Assembly (NCBI GenBank): GCA_934630445.1
Contig: CAKTWY010000037.1
Span: forward strand, 1-15,731
Length of the DNA: 15,731 bases
Reading direction: 5' to 3'
From: an uncultured Eubacteriales bacterium
GTDB taxonomy: Bacteria > Bacillota > Clostridia > Oscillospirales > Butyricicoccaceae
Both the position numbers and the translations under genes were made by a program. Under the pieces are notes generated by a model, which was not told the origin of the DNA, did not search any database, and saw only the letters and a list, made by a program, of their open reading frames with translations. Shown here in pieces: positions 1 through 7,070 of the stretch; position 1 is the stretch's first letter; each line of letters begins with the position of its first letter.

Positions 1-343
1 CGTATGCGCGCGGCATAGTGCGCAGCGTCAGGTCGATGCGGTTTCCGTCCGCGAACTGCATCAGATACGCAAAGCTCTCCTCAAAATCAGCCGGCTGTCC
101 GACGGCAGCGTCAAGCGCGTCCGGCTGCTGCATGATCGCCCGCTCGCCAAACACGTCGATCCACTCCGGCGCACGCAAAAACGGCGCCGTTTCGGTCACC
201 ACATAAACGACGTCGTAATCCTGCAGACCGTCGCGCACGGCGTTCGGGTCTGCGCGTGAACCGTTGAGCAAAACCGCGCGCACGCGCGCATCGCGCGCGG
301 CGACGCCTAAAATAAGCGAATCCATTTCCTCTTGCGTACGCAC
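1..343 (-). CDS. aadE: ANT(6)/AadE-type aminoglycoside 6-adenylyltransferase, N-terminal part (runs off left edge)
   Basis: Partial gene; about 114 N-terminal residues are visible and the rest lies beyond position 1. Translation gives VRTQEEMDSLILG, then LNGSRADPN (residues 26-34) and QDYDVVYVV (41-49). These match the ANT(6) family layout: a nucleotidyltransferase G-S-R motif followed by the metal-binding D-x-D pair (D42, D44). Family members transfer AMP from ATP to the 6-hydroxyl of streptomycin in the cytoplasm; chromosomal relatives are common in Firmicutes and many are untested. I chose GTG at 343 because GGAGG (352-356) lies 8 nt upstream and family proteins begin M-R-T/S-E. ATG at 349 is in frame but sits only 2 nt after that ribosome binding site. 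The gene stands alone with its own promoter. Family call is firm; resistance activity is inferred. Confidence 0.85.
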   Translation of the reverse strand, partial: MRTQEEMDSLILGVAARDARVRAVLLNGSRADPNAVRDGLQDYDVVYVVTETAPFLRAPEWIDVFGERAIMQQPDALDAAVGQPADFEESFAYLMQFADGNRIDLTLRTMPRAY

Positions 344-375
344 ATCCATCGCCTCCGTTGATCTGCTCTTTGTTT

Positions 376-404
376 ATTTTACTACGCTTTCCACAACCTG
401 GCAA
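376..404 (-). promoter_or_regulatory. Sigma-A-type promoter for aadE-like gene
   Basis: On the minus strand TTGCCA (404-399), a 17-nt spacer and TAAAAT (381-376): five of six matches in each hexamer with ideal spacing. It lies about 33 nt upstream of the GTG start. No obvious operator overlaps it. Confidence 0.65.
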
Positions 405-526
405 GCGGCTTTTGTCACACGTTCGCATGGTGGCTGCTGCCTTCCGTCCGAATGGAAGCATATAACGCCGCAAGGCCGCATGCCGCCGGCTGTATCACAA
501 CTGCGGTCGAGGTGTTCATGCTCCCA

Positions 527-603
527 GACAAACAAAATCTCCGCCGCCGCCCGCAGGCGAAAGCAGAGATTTTGCATCGATACATTTGTCTCGCCCTGCG
601 GGC
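527..603. repeat. Cluster of interleaved inverted repeats
   Basis: This lies in the roughly 295-nt gene-free stretch between the AadE-like start and the end of the feo operon. It holds GACAAA (527-532)/TTTGTC (585-590), CAAAATCTC (533-541)/GAGATTTTG (566-574) and GCCCGCAGG (549-557)/CCTGCGGGC (595-603), each pair perfect. The second and third pairs interleave (left, left, right, right), so they form alternative hairpins or a pseudoknot rather than one simple stem. I see no convincing gene here. It could be a dispersed palindromic repeat or a small structured RNA. Confidence 0.55.
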
Positions 604-619
604 AACCGGCGTGCATGCG

Positions 620-650
620 TATAAAAAATAGCCGCAGGCTATTTTTTATA
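620..650 (-). terminator. 14-bp hairpin terminator of feo operon
   Basis: Perfect 14-bp stem (620-633 with 637-650) with a 3-nt loop; arms read TATAAAAAATAGCC and its complement. The A/T-rich end gives a U-run in either direction, so it could terminate transcripts from both sides. The TAG stop of the Cys-rich peptide gene (641-639) lies inside the stem. Confidence 0.8.
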
Positions 651-791
651 TCTGCACCTTTCGCAGTTTTTTGTACAGGTTTCACAGCTATGGCTTCCGC
701 ACCCGCAGCCTTTGCGCTTGACCAGATACCGCACCGCCAGTACCGCCGCGATCGCGATCACAGCAAGGATGAGCCAATCGAGCGCGCCCAT
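639..791 (-). CDS. FeoB-associated Cys-rich membrane mini-protein
   Basis: 50 residues. It starts MGALDWLILAVIAIAAVLAV, one membrane segment of about 17 residues (5-21), followed by a short basic stretch and a tail with six cysteines (C29, C31, C36, C39, C43, C46). This is the layout of the FeoB-associated Cys-rich membrane protein family found after feoB in Firmicutes. The ATG at 791 lies one base after the feoB stop (795-793) with no clear ribosome binding site, so translation is probably coupled to feoB. The tail likely faces the cytoplasm and may bind or relay iron near FeoB, as proposed for FeoC; the exact role is unknown for the family. The stop codon lies inside the operon terminator. 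Confidence 0.85.
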   Translation of the reverse strand: MGALDWLILAVIAIAAVLAVRYLVKRKGCGCGSHSCETCTKNCERCRYKK

Positions 792-792
792 C

Positions 793-2817
793 TCAGTGCA
801 CCAGAAGAAGGCCGATCCGGTAAACGCCGAACGCCGCGACCCACGCCACCGCCGTCTGAAACACCGCCACCACGAACGCCGAGCTTGCGCCGCCAAGTTC
901 GCGCTTGACGGCCGCAATGGCCGCCACGCACGGCGTATAGAGCAGTGTAAACGTCAGGAAGGAAAACGCAGCAAGCGGCGAGGGGAAGATCTGCCAAAGC
1001 ACCGGGGCGAGCTGCGCCGTCTCCGATCCCACGCCCATGAGCACTGCGAGTGTGCTCACGACCGCTTCCTTCGCGGTAAAACCGGTAAGGAGCGCTGTCG
1101 CCGCACGCCAGTCGCCAAAGCCGAGCGGCTCGAAAACCGGCGCAATGAACCGCCCGATGTACGCAAGCATGCTGTCTGCGCTGGAGGAAACCACATTCAG
1201 CCTGCTGTCAAAATTCTGCAGGAACCAAATGACGATCGTCGCGACAAAGATGATCGTGAAGGCCTTGACGATAAAATCACGCGCCTTTTCCCACATGTGC
1301 AGCGCCACGCTTTTCGCACTCGGAAAGCGGTATGCAGGCAACTCCATCACAAAGTGGATGGGATTGCCGTGAAAGGCTGTATTTTTCAGGATAAGTCCTA
1401 CAATGATGCCGATGATGATGCCGAGTATGTAAAGGCTGATCATCACAAGCGCCTGATGCTCCGGGAAAAATGCCGCCGTAAACAGCGCATAAATGGGGAG
1501 TTTCGCGCTGCAGGACATAAACGGCACGAGCAGGATCGTCATCTTGTGGTCGCGCTCGCTGGAAAGCGTGCGCGCAGACATGATCGCCGGAACCGAGCAG
1601 CCGAAGCCGATCAGCATGGGCACAAACGAGCGGCCCGACAGGCCGATTTTGCGCAGGAGCTTATCCATGACAAAGGCGACGCGCGCCATGTATCCGCTGT
1701 CTTCGAGAATCGACAGGAAGAAAAACAGCGTCACAATGATCGGCATAAAGGACAATACCGTTCCTACGCCGGCAAAAATGCCGTCGATGACAAGCGACTG
1801 CACCACAGGATTGATGCCGTATGCGGTCAGGCCCGCATCCGTCCATTTTGTGAGCCATCCGATCAGCAGCGCAAGCAGATCTGAAAGCGCCGCGCCGACG
1901 ACGCCGAACGTCAGCCAGAAAACCAGCAGCATGATCACGATAAAAATTGGGATCGACAGATACTTGTGCGTCAGTATGCTGTCGATTTTTGCGCTGCGCT
2001 CCTGCTCGCGCGTCTCCCCGCGCTTTTTTACAACCGTCGCCGCGCAAAGCTCCTCAATATATGCATAGCGCATGTCCGCAAGCGCCGCCTCGCGGTCGGT
2101 GCCGAGCTCGCGTTCCATTTCCTCGACAATGTGATGGATGATGTCAAGGTCCTCTTCGCGCAGGCACAGCGTCTTGATCATCGGTTCATCGCCCTCGACG
2201 AGCTTTGTCGCGGCAAACCGCTCCGGAATTTCCGCCGCGCGCGCATGGTCCTCGATCACATGCGCGATCGAGTGGATCGCGCGGTGCACCGCGCCCTTGC
2301 AGAAATCCATCTTTTTGGGGCCGGCTTTCGCCTCTGCCGCGCGCACGACACGGTCGATCAGCTCGTCGATGCCTTCGTTCTTGCTCGCGGAGATGGGCAC
2401 CACCGGGATGCCGAGTTCTTCTGAAAGGAGCTTGACGTTGATGGAATTGCCGTTTGCGCGCACCTCATCCATCATGTTCAGCGCCAGTACCATCGGCATG
2501 CCCAGCTCCATCAGCTGCAGCGTTAAGTAAAGGTTGCGCTCGATATTCGTCGCATCCGCGATGTTCAAGATCGCGTCCGGCCGCTCCCCGAGGAGGAAGT
2601 CGCGCGTCACGACCTCCTCTGAGGTATACGGCGAGAGCGAATAGATCCCCGGCAGATCGACCACCGTCACGTCGGGATATCCGCGCACGACGCCTTCCTT
2701 CCCCTCTACCGTTACGCCGGGAAAATTGCCCACATGCTGGTTAGAGCCCGTGAGCTGGTTGAAAAGCGTTGTCTTGCCGCAATTCTGGTTGCCGATCAGG
2801 GCAAGTTTAATTTTCAT
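793..2817 (-). CDS. feoB: Ferrous iron transport protein B
   Basis: 674 residues, normal for Firmicutes FeoB. The N-terminal G domain shows G1 GNQNCGKT (9-16), the switch-I region VGNFPGVTVEG (29-39), G3 DLPG (54-57) and G4 NMMD (114-117). A helical GDI-like region follows, then from about residue 285 many membrane segments, including the Gate motif region with GCSVPAIMSAR. FeoB imports Fe2+ across the cytoplasmic membrane. The start ATG at 2817 has GAGGTG about 5 nt upstream, placed inside feoA, which it overlaps by 11 nt. G1 has Gln where Pro is usual (GNPN); the GKT core is intact. Identity is secure. Confidence 0.97.
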   Translation of the reverse strand: MKIKLALIGNQNCGKTTLFNQLTGSNQHVGNFPGVTVEGKEGVVRGYPDVTVVDLPGIYSLSPYTSEEVVTRDFLLGERPDAILNIADATNIERNLYLTLQLMELGMPMVLALNMMDEVRANGNSINVKLLSEELGIPVVPISASKNEGIDELIDRVVRAAEAKAGPKKMDFCKGAVHRAIHSIAHVIEDHARAAEIPERFAATKLVEGDEPMIKTLCLREEDLDIIHHIVEEMERELGTDREAALADMRYAYIEELCAATVVKKRGETREQERSAKIDSILTHKYLSIPIFIVIMLLVFWLTFGVVGAALSDLLALLIGWLTKWTDAGLTAYGINPVVQSLVIDGIFAGVGTVLSFMPIIVTLFFFLSILEDSGYMARVAFVMDKLLRKIGLSGRSFVPMLIGFGCSVPAIMSARTLSSERDHKMTILLVPFMSCSAKLPIYALFTAAFFPEHQALVMISLYILGIIIGIIVGLILKNTAFHGNPIHFVMELPAYRFPSAKSVALHMWEKARDFIVKAFTIIFVATIVIWFLQNFDSRLNVVSSSADSMLAYIGRFIAPVFEPLGFGDWRAATALLTGFTAKEAVVSTLAVLMGVGSETAQLAPVLWQIFPSPLAAFSFLTFTLLYTPCVAAIAAVKRELGGASSAFVVAVFQTAVAWVAAFGVYRIGLLLVH

Positions 2818-3043
2818 GCGGCACCTCGTTTATTTCGATTTTCATCGCGTCGTCCTTGCGGATGGTCAGCTCATACCCGCGCACCGATAACTCGATCGGA
2901 TCGCCGAGCGGTGCCATTTTGCGGATCGTCACACGCGTTTTCGGCGTAAGGCCCATATCGAGAAGCCTGCGTCTGAGCGCCCCTTCCCCGCCGACCGCAG
3001 TGATTATGCCGGAAGCGCCTGTTTTCAGCTTATCAAGCGTCAT
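2807..3043 (-). CDS. feoA: Ferrous iron transport protein A (SH3-like)
   Basis: 78 residues from ATG at 3043. The sequence MTLDKLKTGASGIITAVGG followed by LRRRLLDMGLTPKTRVTIRKMAPLGDPIELSVRGYELTIRK (given here as separate motif: RRLLDMGL and PLGDPIEL) is classic FeoA. The protein is a small cytosolic SH3-like domain thought to bind FeoB and support Fe2+ uptake. An in-frame ATG at 3067 would add eight residues. I prefer 3043 because the family starts MTLxxL and a GGGTGA-type site lies just upstream, whereas 3067 is preceded directly by a dyad and has no ribosome binding site. The stop overlaps the feoB start. Confidence 0.93.
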   Translation of the reverse strand: MTLDKLKTGASGIITAVGGEGALRRRLLDMGLTPKTRVTIRKMAPLGDPIELSVRGYELTIRKDDAMKIEINEVPHEN

Positions 3044-3068
3044 ATTCTCACCCTGTCTCAATTCCATT

Positions 3069-3086
3069 TGTTAGCCCGTGCTAACA
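3069..3086 (-). promoter_or_regulatory. Candidate DtxR/MntR-family operator ahead of feoA
   Basis: Perfect 7-bp inverted repeat TGTTAGC-4nt-GCTAACA. The TTAG...CTAA half-sites resemble DtxR/IdeR-type iron boxes, which commonly control feo genes in Gram-positive bacteria. It lies in the leader, about 45-60 nt downstream of the predicted start of transcription, so it would have to act as a roadblock, or another promoter exists. The regulator is not in this window. Confidence 0.45.
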
Positions 3087-3103
3087 TACATGCAAAAAAT
3101 GGC

Positions 3104-3127
3104 GCAAACGCGGATATCCTCGTTTGC
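3104..3127 (-). repeat. 24-nt imperfect palindrome at the start of the feo transcript
   Basis: Arms GCAAACG (3104-3110) and CGTTTGC (3121-3127) surround CGGATATCCT, whose core GGATATCC is itself a palindrome; 11 of 12 base pairs are symmetric. It begins a few bases after the predicted transcription start, so it could be a repressor site or a 5' stabilising hairpin. Confidence 0.5.
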
Positions 3128-3136
3128 CCGGTACTA

Positions 3137-3165
3137 ATGATACCCTGCCGCGCATCGTTTGTCAA
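3137..3165 (-). promoter_or_regulatory. Promoter of feoAB operon
   Basis: Minus strand TTGACA (3165-3160), exactly 17 nt, then TATCAT (3142-3137): a full consensus -35 and five of six at -10. Predicted transcription start near 3130, giving a leader of about 87 nt before feoA. Confidence 0.75.
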
Positions 3166-3235
3166 CGCATCTTAACACAATTCTATTCTTGTCCACAAAA
3201 TTCATTCCGCCTTTTTGTCATTGGCTGAAAAGATA

Positions 3236-3278
3236 CAAAAAGCTTGCGCGGCAGGCATCAATGCCTGCCGTGCAAGCT
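3236..3278 (-). terminator. Terminator of the efflux operon, after tetR
   Basis: Inverted repeat of 18 nt per arm with one mismatch (3241-3258 with 3261-3278; arm AGCTTGCGCGGCAGGCAT), followed on the minus strand by TTTTTGTATCTTTTC. It lies 50 nt after the tetR stop and upstream of the feo promoter, separating the two minus-strand operons. Confidence 0.85.
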
Positions 3279-3327
3279 CCTCTGTTTTGATCGACCCTGT
3301 GGATGCGACGCTTTCAGCAGCACGGTG

Positions 3328-3906
3328 TCAGCGCGTGCCGAGCCCCTCGAGAATATACCCGGCCATCTTCCGCGTCGTCTCCGGTCCGCAAACAATGTGT
3401 TGTTCCAGCGCCGCATGTGACAGGGGCATGAGCGCCCCCTCTATCACACAGTGCGCGAGGCTGAGGTCGAGGTCACCGCGCACCTCTCCCGCACGCCGCC
3501 CCCTTTCGATCAGCTCATCAAGGAACAGGTCGAAACCGTCCTTACACTTGCTGATGACGCGGCGTATCTCTTCTCCGAGCGGGATCTGCGCGGAAAAATA
3601 GAACACGGACGCCACCCTGCCGAAATATTCGATATGGCGCTCAAACAATGCCGCAAGCTGGGCGGAAAATAAGTCGTGCTCATCCACCGCTTTTCGCAGC
3701 GACGCGAGGTATTCTTCATACGCACACTCGATCGCTGCAATAAACATCTCGTGCTTGGAGGCAAAATATTCATACAGCGTCGCCTTTGCGATGCCCGCCG
3801 TCTCCGCGATCTCCTCCATGCGCGCACGGTCATATCCCTGGTTGGCAAATACCTGAACCGCTGCTTCCAGAATCTGCCCGCGGCGTTTTGCGCCGGTGCT
3901 CGTCAT
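3328..3906 (-). CDS. TetR/AcrR-family transcriptional regulator of efflux operon
   Basis: 192 residues. The N-terminal TetR DNA-binding domain has KRRGQILEAAVQVFANQGYD, then the helix-turn-helix MEEIAETAGIAKATLYEYFASK (split: MEEIAETAGIA, KATLYEYFASK) at about 30-51. The rest is the all-helical ligand-binding and dimer domain. Its ATG overlaps the stop of the RND permease gene (ATGA), and AGGAGGTG lies 8 nt upstream inside that gene. As the last gene of the efflux operon it most likely represses the promoter at 9548-9576 through the palindrome at 9519-9538 and is released by a pump substrate; this is inferred from context. The ligand cannot be read from the sequence. Confidence 0.92.
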   Translation of the reverse strand: MTSTGAKRRGQILEAAVQVFANQGYDRARMEEIAETAGIAKATLYEYFASKHEMFIAAIECAYEEYLASLRKAVDEHDLFSAQLAALFERHIEYFGRVASVFYFSAQIPLGEEIRRVISKCKDGFDLFLDELIERGRRAGEVRGDLDLSLAHCVIEGALMPLSHAALEQHIVCGPETTRKMAGYILEGLGTR

Positions 3907-6900
3907 ACCTTTTGCACCTCCTGTTTGCCGGAAGGCGTTTTTTCTTCCTGCACTGCCATGCCATCCGGTGGGGTTCCTTTCGGTTTTATGCGGAAAAGCC
4001 GCTTGATCGCCAGCGTCAGATCGTCGATCAGCGAATAGACTACCGGGATCAGTACCAGCGTCAAAACCGTACCCATGATCAGGCCGCCGATGATGACAAT
4101 GGCGAGCGGCGCGATGATCTCGCTCCCCTCCGACATGCCCATCGCCATCGGCAGAAGGCCCAGCACCGTCGTCAGCGTCGTCATCAGAACCGGCCGCAGG
4201 CGGATCGGTCCCGCCGCAAGGATCGCCGTCAGGCGGTCTTCCCCTTCAGCCCGGCGGGTGTTGATATAGTCGATCAAAACGATCGCGTTGTTGACCACGA
4301 TGCCTGCAAGCATAATCACGCCGATAAACGCCGGAACGCTGAACGGTTTGCCCGCCAGGAACAGGGCCAGAAAGCCGCCCGCAAATCCCAGCGGCACGGA
4401 TGCCATAATACCAATGGGCAGGATGAGCGACTCAAACTGCGACGCGAGCACAAGATAGATGAGCGCGACTGCCAGCACGAGCGCGAGCCCCAGATCCGCA
4501 AAAGCCTTGTTCAGTTCCTCGCTCTGCCCGCCGATATCGACGGTGTAGCCTGCGGGCGTCGGGTAGTTTTCCACGATGTGCGCCACATCCTGCGCCACGG
4601 CGCCGATGTCGCGGTCGACCACCACGCCCGTCACGCTGACAGTGCGCACCTGGTTCGTTCTTGAAATGGAATCCGGGCCGAGCACCACGTCCACATCCGC
4701 CACCATCCCAAGCGGAACGTTCACGCCCGCCTGTGTGGCGATCTGAATATCCTTGAGCGCTTCCACGCTTGCACGCATGGAGCTGTCGCCGCGTACGATG
4801 ACGTCGATCTCGCTTCCGTCGAGCTTCAGCCTCGTCGACGTCACGCCGGAAAGAACGGATTTTACCGCCTGTCCCACCTGGGCGGCCGTCAGACCGTAGC
4901 GCGCGGCGTTTTCACGTTTCAGCGTCACCTGCACCTCGGGGAAGCCCTCTGACAGGCTCGACTGCACTTCACGCGCGCCCTCGATCGTGCGCAGTTCGCG
5001 CGCCAATCCGTCCGCTATGCTGCGCAGGGTGTCGAGGTCGCTGCCCTTGATATCGACGCTGATCGCAGCGCCCGTGAGCGAATCCATCGATACCGTGCCG
5101 GCAGAGGAAGTTTCGATCTCCGCGCCCGGGATATCGGCAGTGCGCGCGCGGATATCGTCGGCGATCGCATCCGCCGAGCGGCGCCCCGTGGTCATCGATT
5201 CCAGCAGAATGATGACCGAGCCCGCATTCTCCTGTGAAGAGCCGAACATGCTCATCGTTCCCCCGCCGACGCTCGCGTAGATGTCCGTCAGCTCCGGGAT
5301 ATCCTCGATCCTTGAAACGACCGTATCGACGATCTGCTCGGTGCTTTCAAGCTTGCTTCCGCGCGGGAGCGATACCGTCATCGTGATGATTCCCTGGTCC
5401 GAGGAGGGGAAATATTCCGCTCCCATGATCCCGATCGTGGAAAAGCTTGCGGCCGCAACCGCGAAGAGCAGCACGACTGTAACCGCGCGATGGCGCATCG
5501 AAGCGCGCAGCAGGCGTTTGTACCCGCGCATGAAAAAATTGCCCTCCGGGTTTTTCGGCCGCTTCATGCGCTTGAGCGCGCGCTCTTGTTTCAGCGTATC
5601 AGCGTCCGGCATCAGCACCGAACACAGCAGCGGAACAATCGTCAGCGCGACCACGAGCGAAGCGATGAGCGACATCGACACCGTGAGCGCCAGCTCACGG
5701 AAAATGGTCGACACCATGCCCTCGACAAATACCATCGGGAGGAAAACCGCGATCGTCGTGATGGTGGACGCGGTGATTGCAAGCGCCACTTCGCCCGCGC
5801 CCTTGACGGAGGCCTCCGAACGGGACATCCCCTCCTGCCGCATGCGGAAAATATTCTCCAGCACGACGATGGAATTGTCCACCATCATTCCCACGCCCAG
5901 CGCGAAGCCGCCGAGCGTCATCATATTCAGCGTAATGCCGCAGAAGTAAAGGAGCACAAACGTCGTCACGACCGACACCGGGATCGATACGCCAATGATC
6001 ATCGTCGTGCGGAAGTTGCGCAAAAACAGGAACAAAACGATTACCGCAAGGACCGCGCCCTGCACGGCGCTCGTCGCGACGGTGTTGATGGCAAGGTTGA
6101 TGTATTCCGACTGGTCCATCAGCGTGTCGAGCCTGTACTGCGGGTAACCCTCGGCCAGCTCGGCAAACGCGGCGTTCACGCGCTCGGCCACCTGCACGGT
6201 ATTGGTGCCTGACTGCTTCTGTACGGAAATATTGATGCACGGCTTGCCGTTCATGGTCGCGATGCTTGTCACGTCCTTGTTGCCGAGCGATACTTCCGCC
6301 AGCTCCGACAGGCGGATATTGCCGCCCGTCGGCAGAGGGATAAGGAGGTTCCTGATATCGTCGATCGAGGCAAATTCCCCCGTCGTGCGGATCGTGAGCG
6401 TCTGCCCGCCGTTGTTGACTTCACCCGACGGGATGGCGAGGTTCTCCGCCGATAAGATCTGCGAAAGATAGCTCGTCGTCAGGCCGTAGCCGTTCAGGAG
6501 TTTGGAATCAACATCGATATGCACGACGTTTGTGTACCCGCCCGTTACGCTCACCGACGCCACGCCTTCGATGCGCTCAAGGCGCGGCTTGACCACGTCG
6601 TCGCAGAAGCTCTGCAGCTTGGCAAGATCCTCCGATCCCGTCACCGCAGTCTGCACAATGGGCTGGGCGTTGATATCGATGAGCATCACCATCGGCGACG
6701 AGGCGCCGTCGGGCAGATAGCTCTTCATCAGGTCGATTTTTTCACGGATATCCAGGGAGGCAAAGCTCATATCCGTGCCGAAGGAAAATTCTGCCATCAG
6801 GATGCTCGAGCCCTCCGAGCTGATGGAACTCAAATTCTTGATGCCCGAGACCGTTCCGATCGCCTCTTCGAGCGGACGGGTGATCATGCTCTCGATCTCC

Positions 6901-7070
6901 GCCGGGCCCGCGCCCTGATACGTCGTCGACACGACTACCATGGGGATCTCGATATTCGGCATGAGATCGAGCGGGATCTTTGAAAACGACACCACACCGA
7001 AAATGATGACCGCCATCATGGCCATGAAGGTTGTCACCTTCCGTTTGACGGAAAATGCAGGCAGACTCAT
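3903..7070 (-). CDS. RND-superfamily efflux permease (AcrB/HAE1-like)
   Basis: 1055 residues, the usual length for AcrB-type permeases. The two-fold repeat is visible: an N-terminal membrane helix (about 12-30, ending FSKIPLDLMPNIEIP), a large porter/docking domain, TM2-TM6 (about 335-490), TM7 (about 535-555, ending GAEYFPSSDQG), a second extracytoplasmic domain and the last membrane block with a hydrophilic tail. In TM4 GMMVDNSIVVLEN keeps the AcrB D407 equivalent (D398) but has Asn at the D408 position (N399); in TM10 VVNNAIVLIDY replaces the AcrB lysine (K940) with Asn (N927/N928). This pattern occurs in many HAE-type relatives, so the pump is probably proton-driven. The start ATG overlaps the MFP stop (ATGA) with a GGAGGGG site. 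Substrate unknown; drugs, bile salts or lipids are all possible. Confidence 0.95.
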   Translation of the reverse strand: MSLPAFSVKRKVTTFMAMMAVIIFGVVSFSKIPLDLMPNIEIPMVVVSTTYQGAGPAEIESMITRPLEEAIGTVSGIKNLSSISSEGSSILMAEFSFGTDMSFASLDIREKIDLMKSYLPDGASSPMVMLIDINAQPIVQTAVTGSEDLAKLQSFCDDVVKPRLERIEGVASVSVTGGYTNVVHIDVDSKLLNGYGLTTSYLSQILSAENLAIPSGEVNNGGQTLTIRTTGEFASIDDIRNLLIPLPTGGNIRLSELAEVSLGNKDVTSIATMNGKPCINISVQKQSGTNTVQVAERVNAAFAELAEGYPQYRLDTLMDQSEYINLAINTVATSAVQGAVLAVIVLFLFLRNFRTTMIIGVSIPVSVVTTFVLLYFCGITLNMMTLGGFALGVGMMVDNSIVVLENIFRMRQEGMSRSEASVKGAGEVALAITASTITTIAVFLPMVFVEGMVSTIFRELALTVSMSLIASLVVALTIVPLLCSVLMPDADTLKQERALKRMKRPKNPEGNFFMRGYKRLLRASMRHRAVTVVLLFAVAAASFSTIGIMGAEYFPSSDQGIITMTVSLPRGSKLESTEQIVDTVVSRIEDIPELTDIYASVGGGTMSMFGSSQENAGSVIILLESMTTGRRSADAIADDIRARTADIPGAEIETSSAGTVSMDSLTGAAISVDIKGSDLDTLRSIADGLARELRTIEGAREVQSSLSEGFPEVQVTLKRENAARYGLTAAQVGQAVKSVLSGVTSTRLKLDGSEIDVIVRGDSSMRASVEALKDIQIATQAGVNVPLGMVADVDVVLGPDSISRTNQVRTVSVTGVVVDRDIGAVAQDVAHIVENYPTPAGYTVDIGGQSEELNKAFADLGLALVLAVALIYLVLASQFESLILPIGIMASVPLGFAGGFLALFLAGKPFSVPAFIGVIMLAGIVVNNAIVLIDYINTRRAEGEDRLTAILAAGPIRLRPVLMTTLTTVLGLLPMAMGMSEGSEIIAPLAIVIIGGLIMGTVLTLVLIPVVYSLIDDLTLAIKRLFRIKPKGTPPDGMAVQEEKTPSGKQEVQKV

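Noticed and set aside
374..685. 103-codon minus-strand open frame in the spacer left of the feo operon
   Set aside because: It overlaps the Cys-rich peptide gene, the terminator and the inverted-repeat cluster, and has no ribosome binding site or known motif.
712..1884. 390-codon open frame on the plus strand opposite feoB
   Set aside because: Very rich in Arg/His/Asp/Lys, as expected from the antisense of a GC-rich membrane protein gene; feoB is certain on the other strand.
3060..3170. Classic Fur box upstream of feoA
   Set aside because: No GATAATGATTATC-like sequence; the TTAG/CTAA dyad fits a DtxR-type site better.
3786..4664. 292-codon open frame opposite the RND permease
   Set aside because: Antisense shadow with low-complexity Arg/His/Gln/Asp composition; no family motifs.
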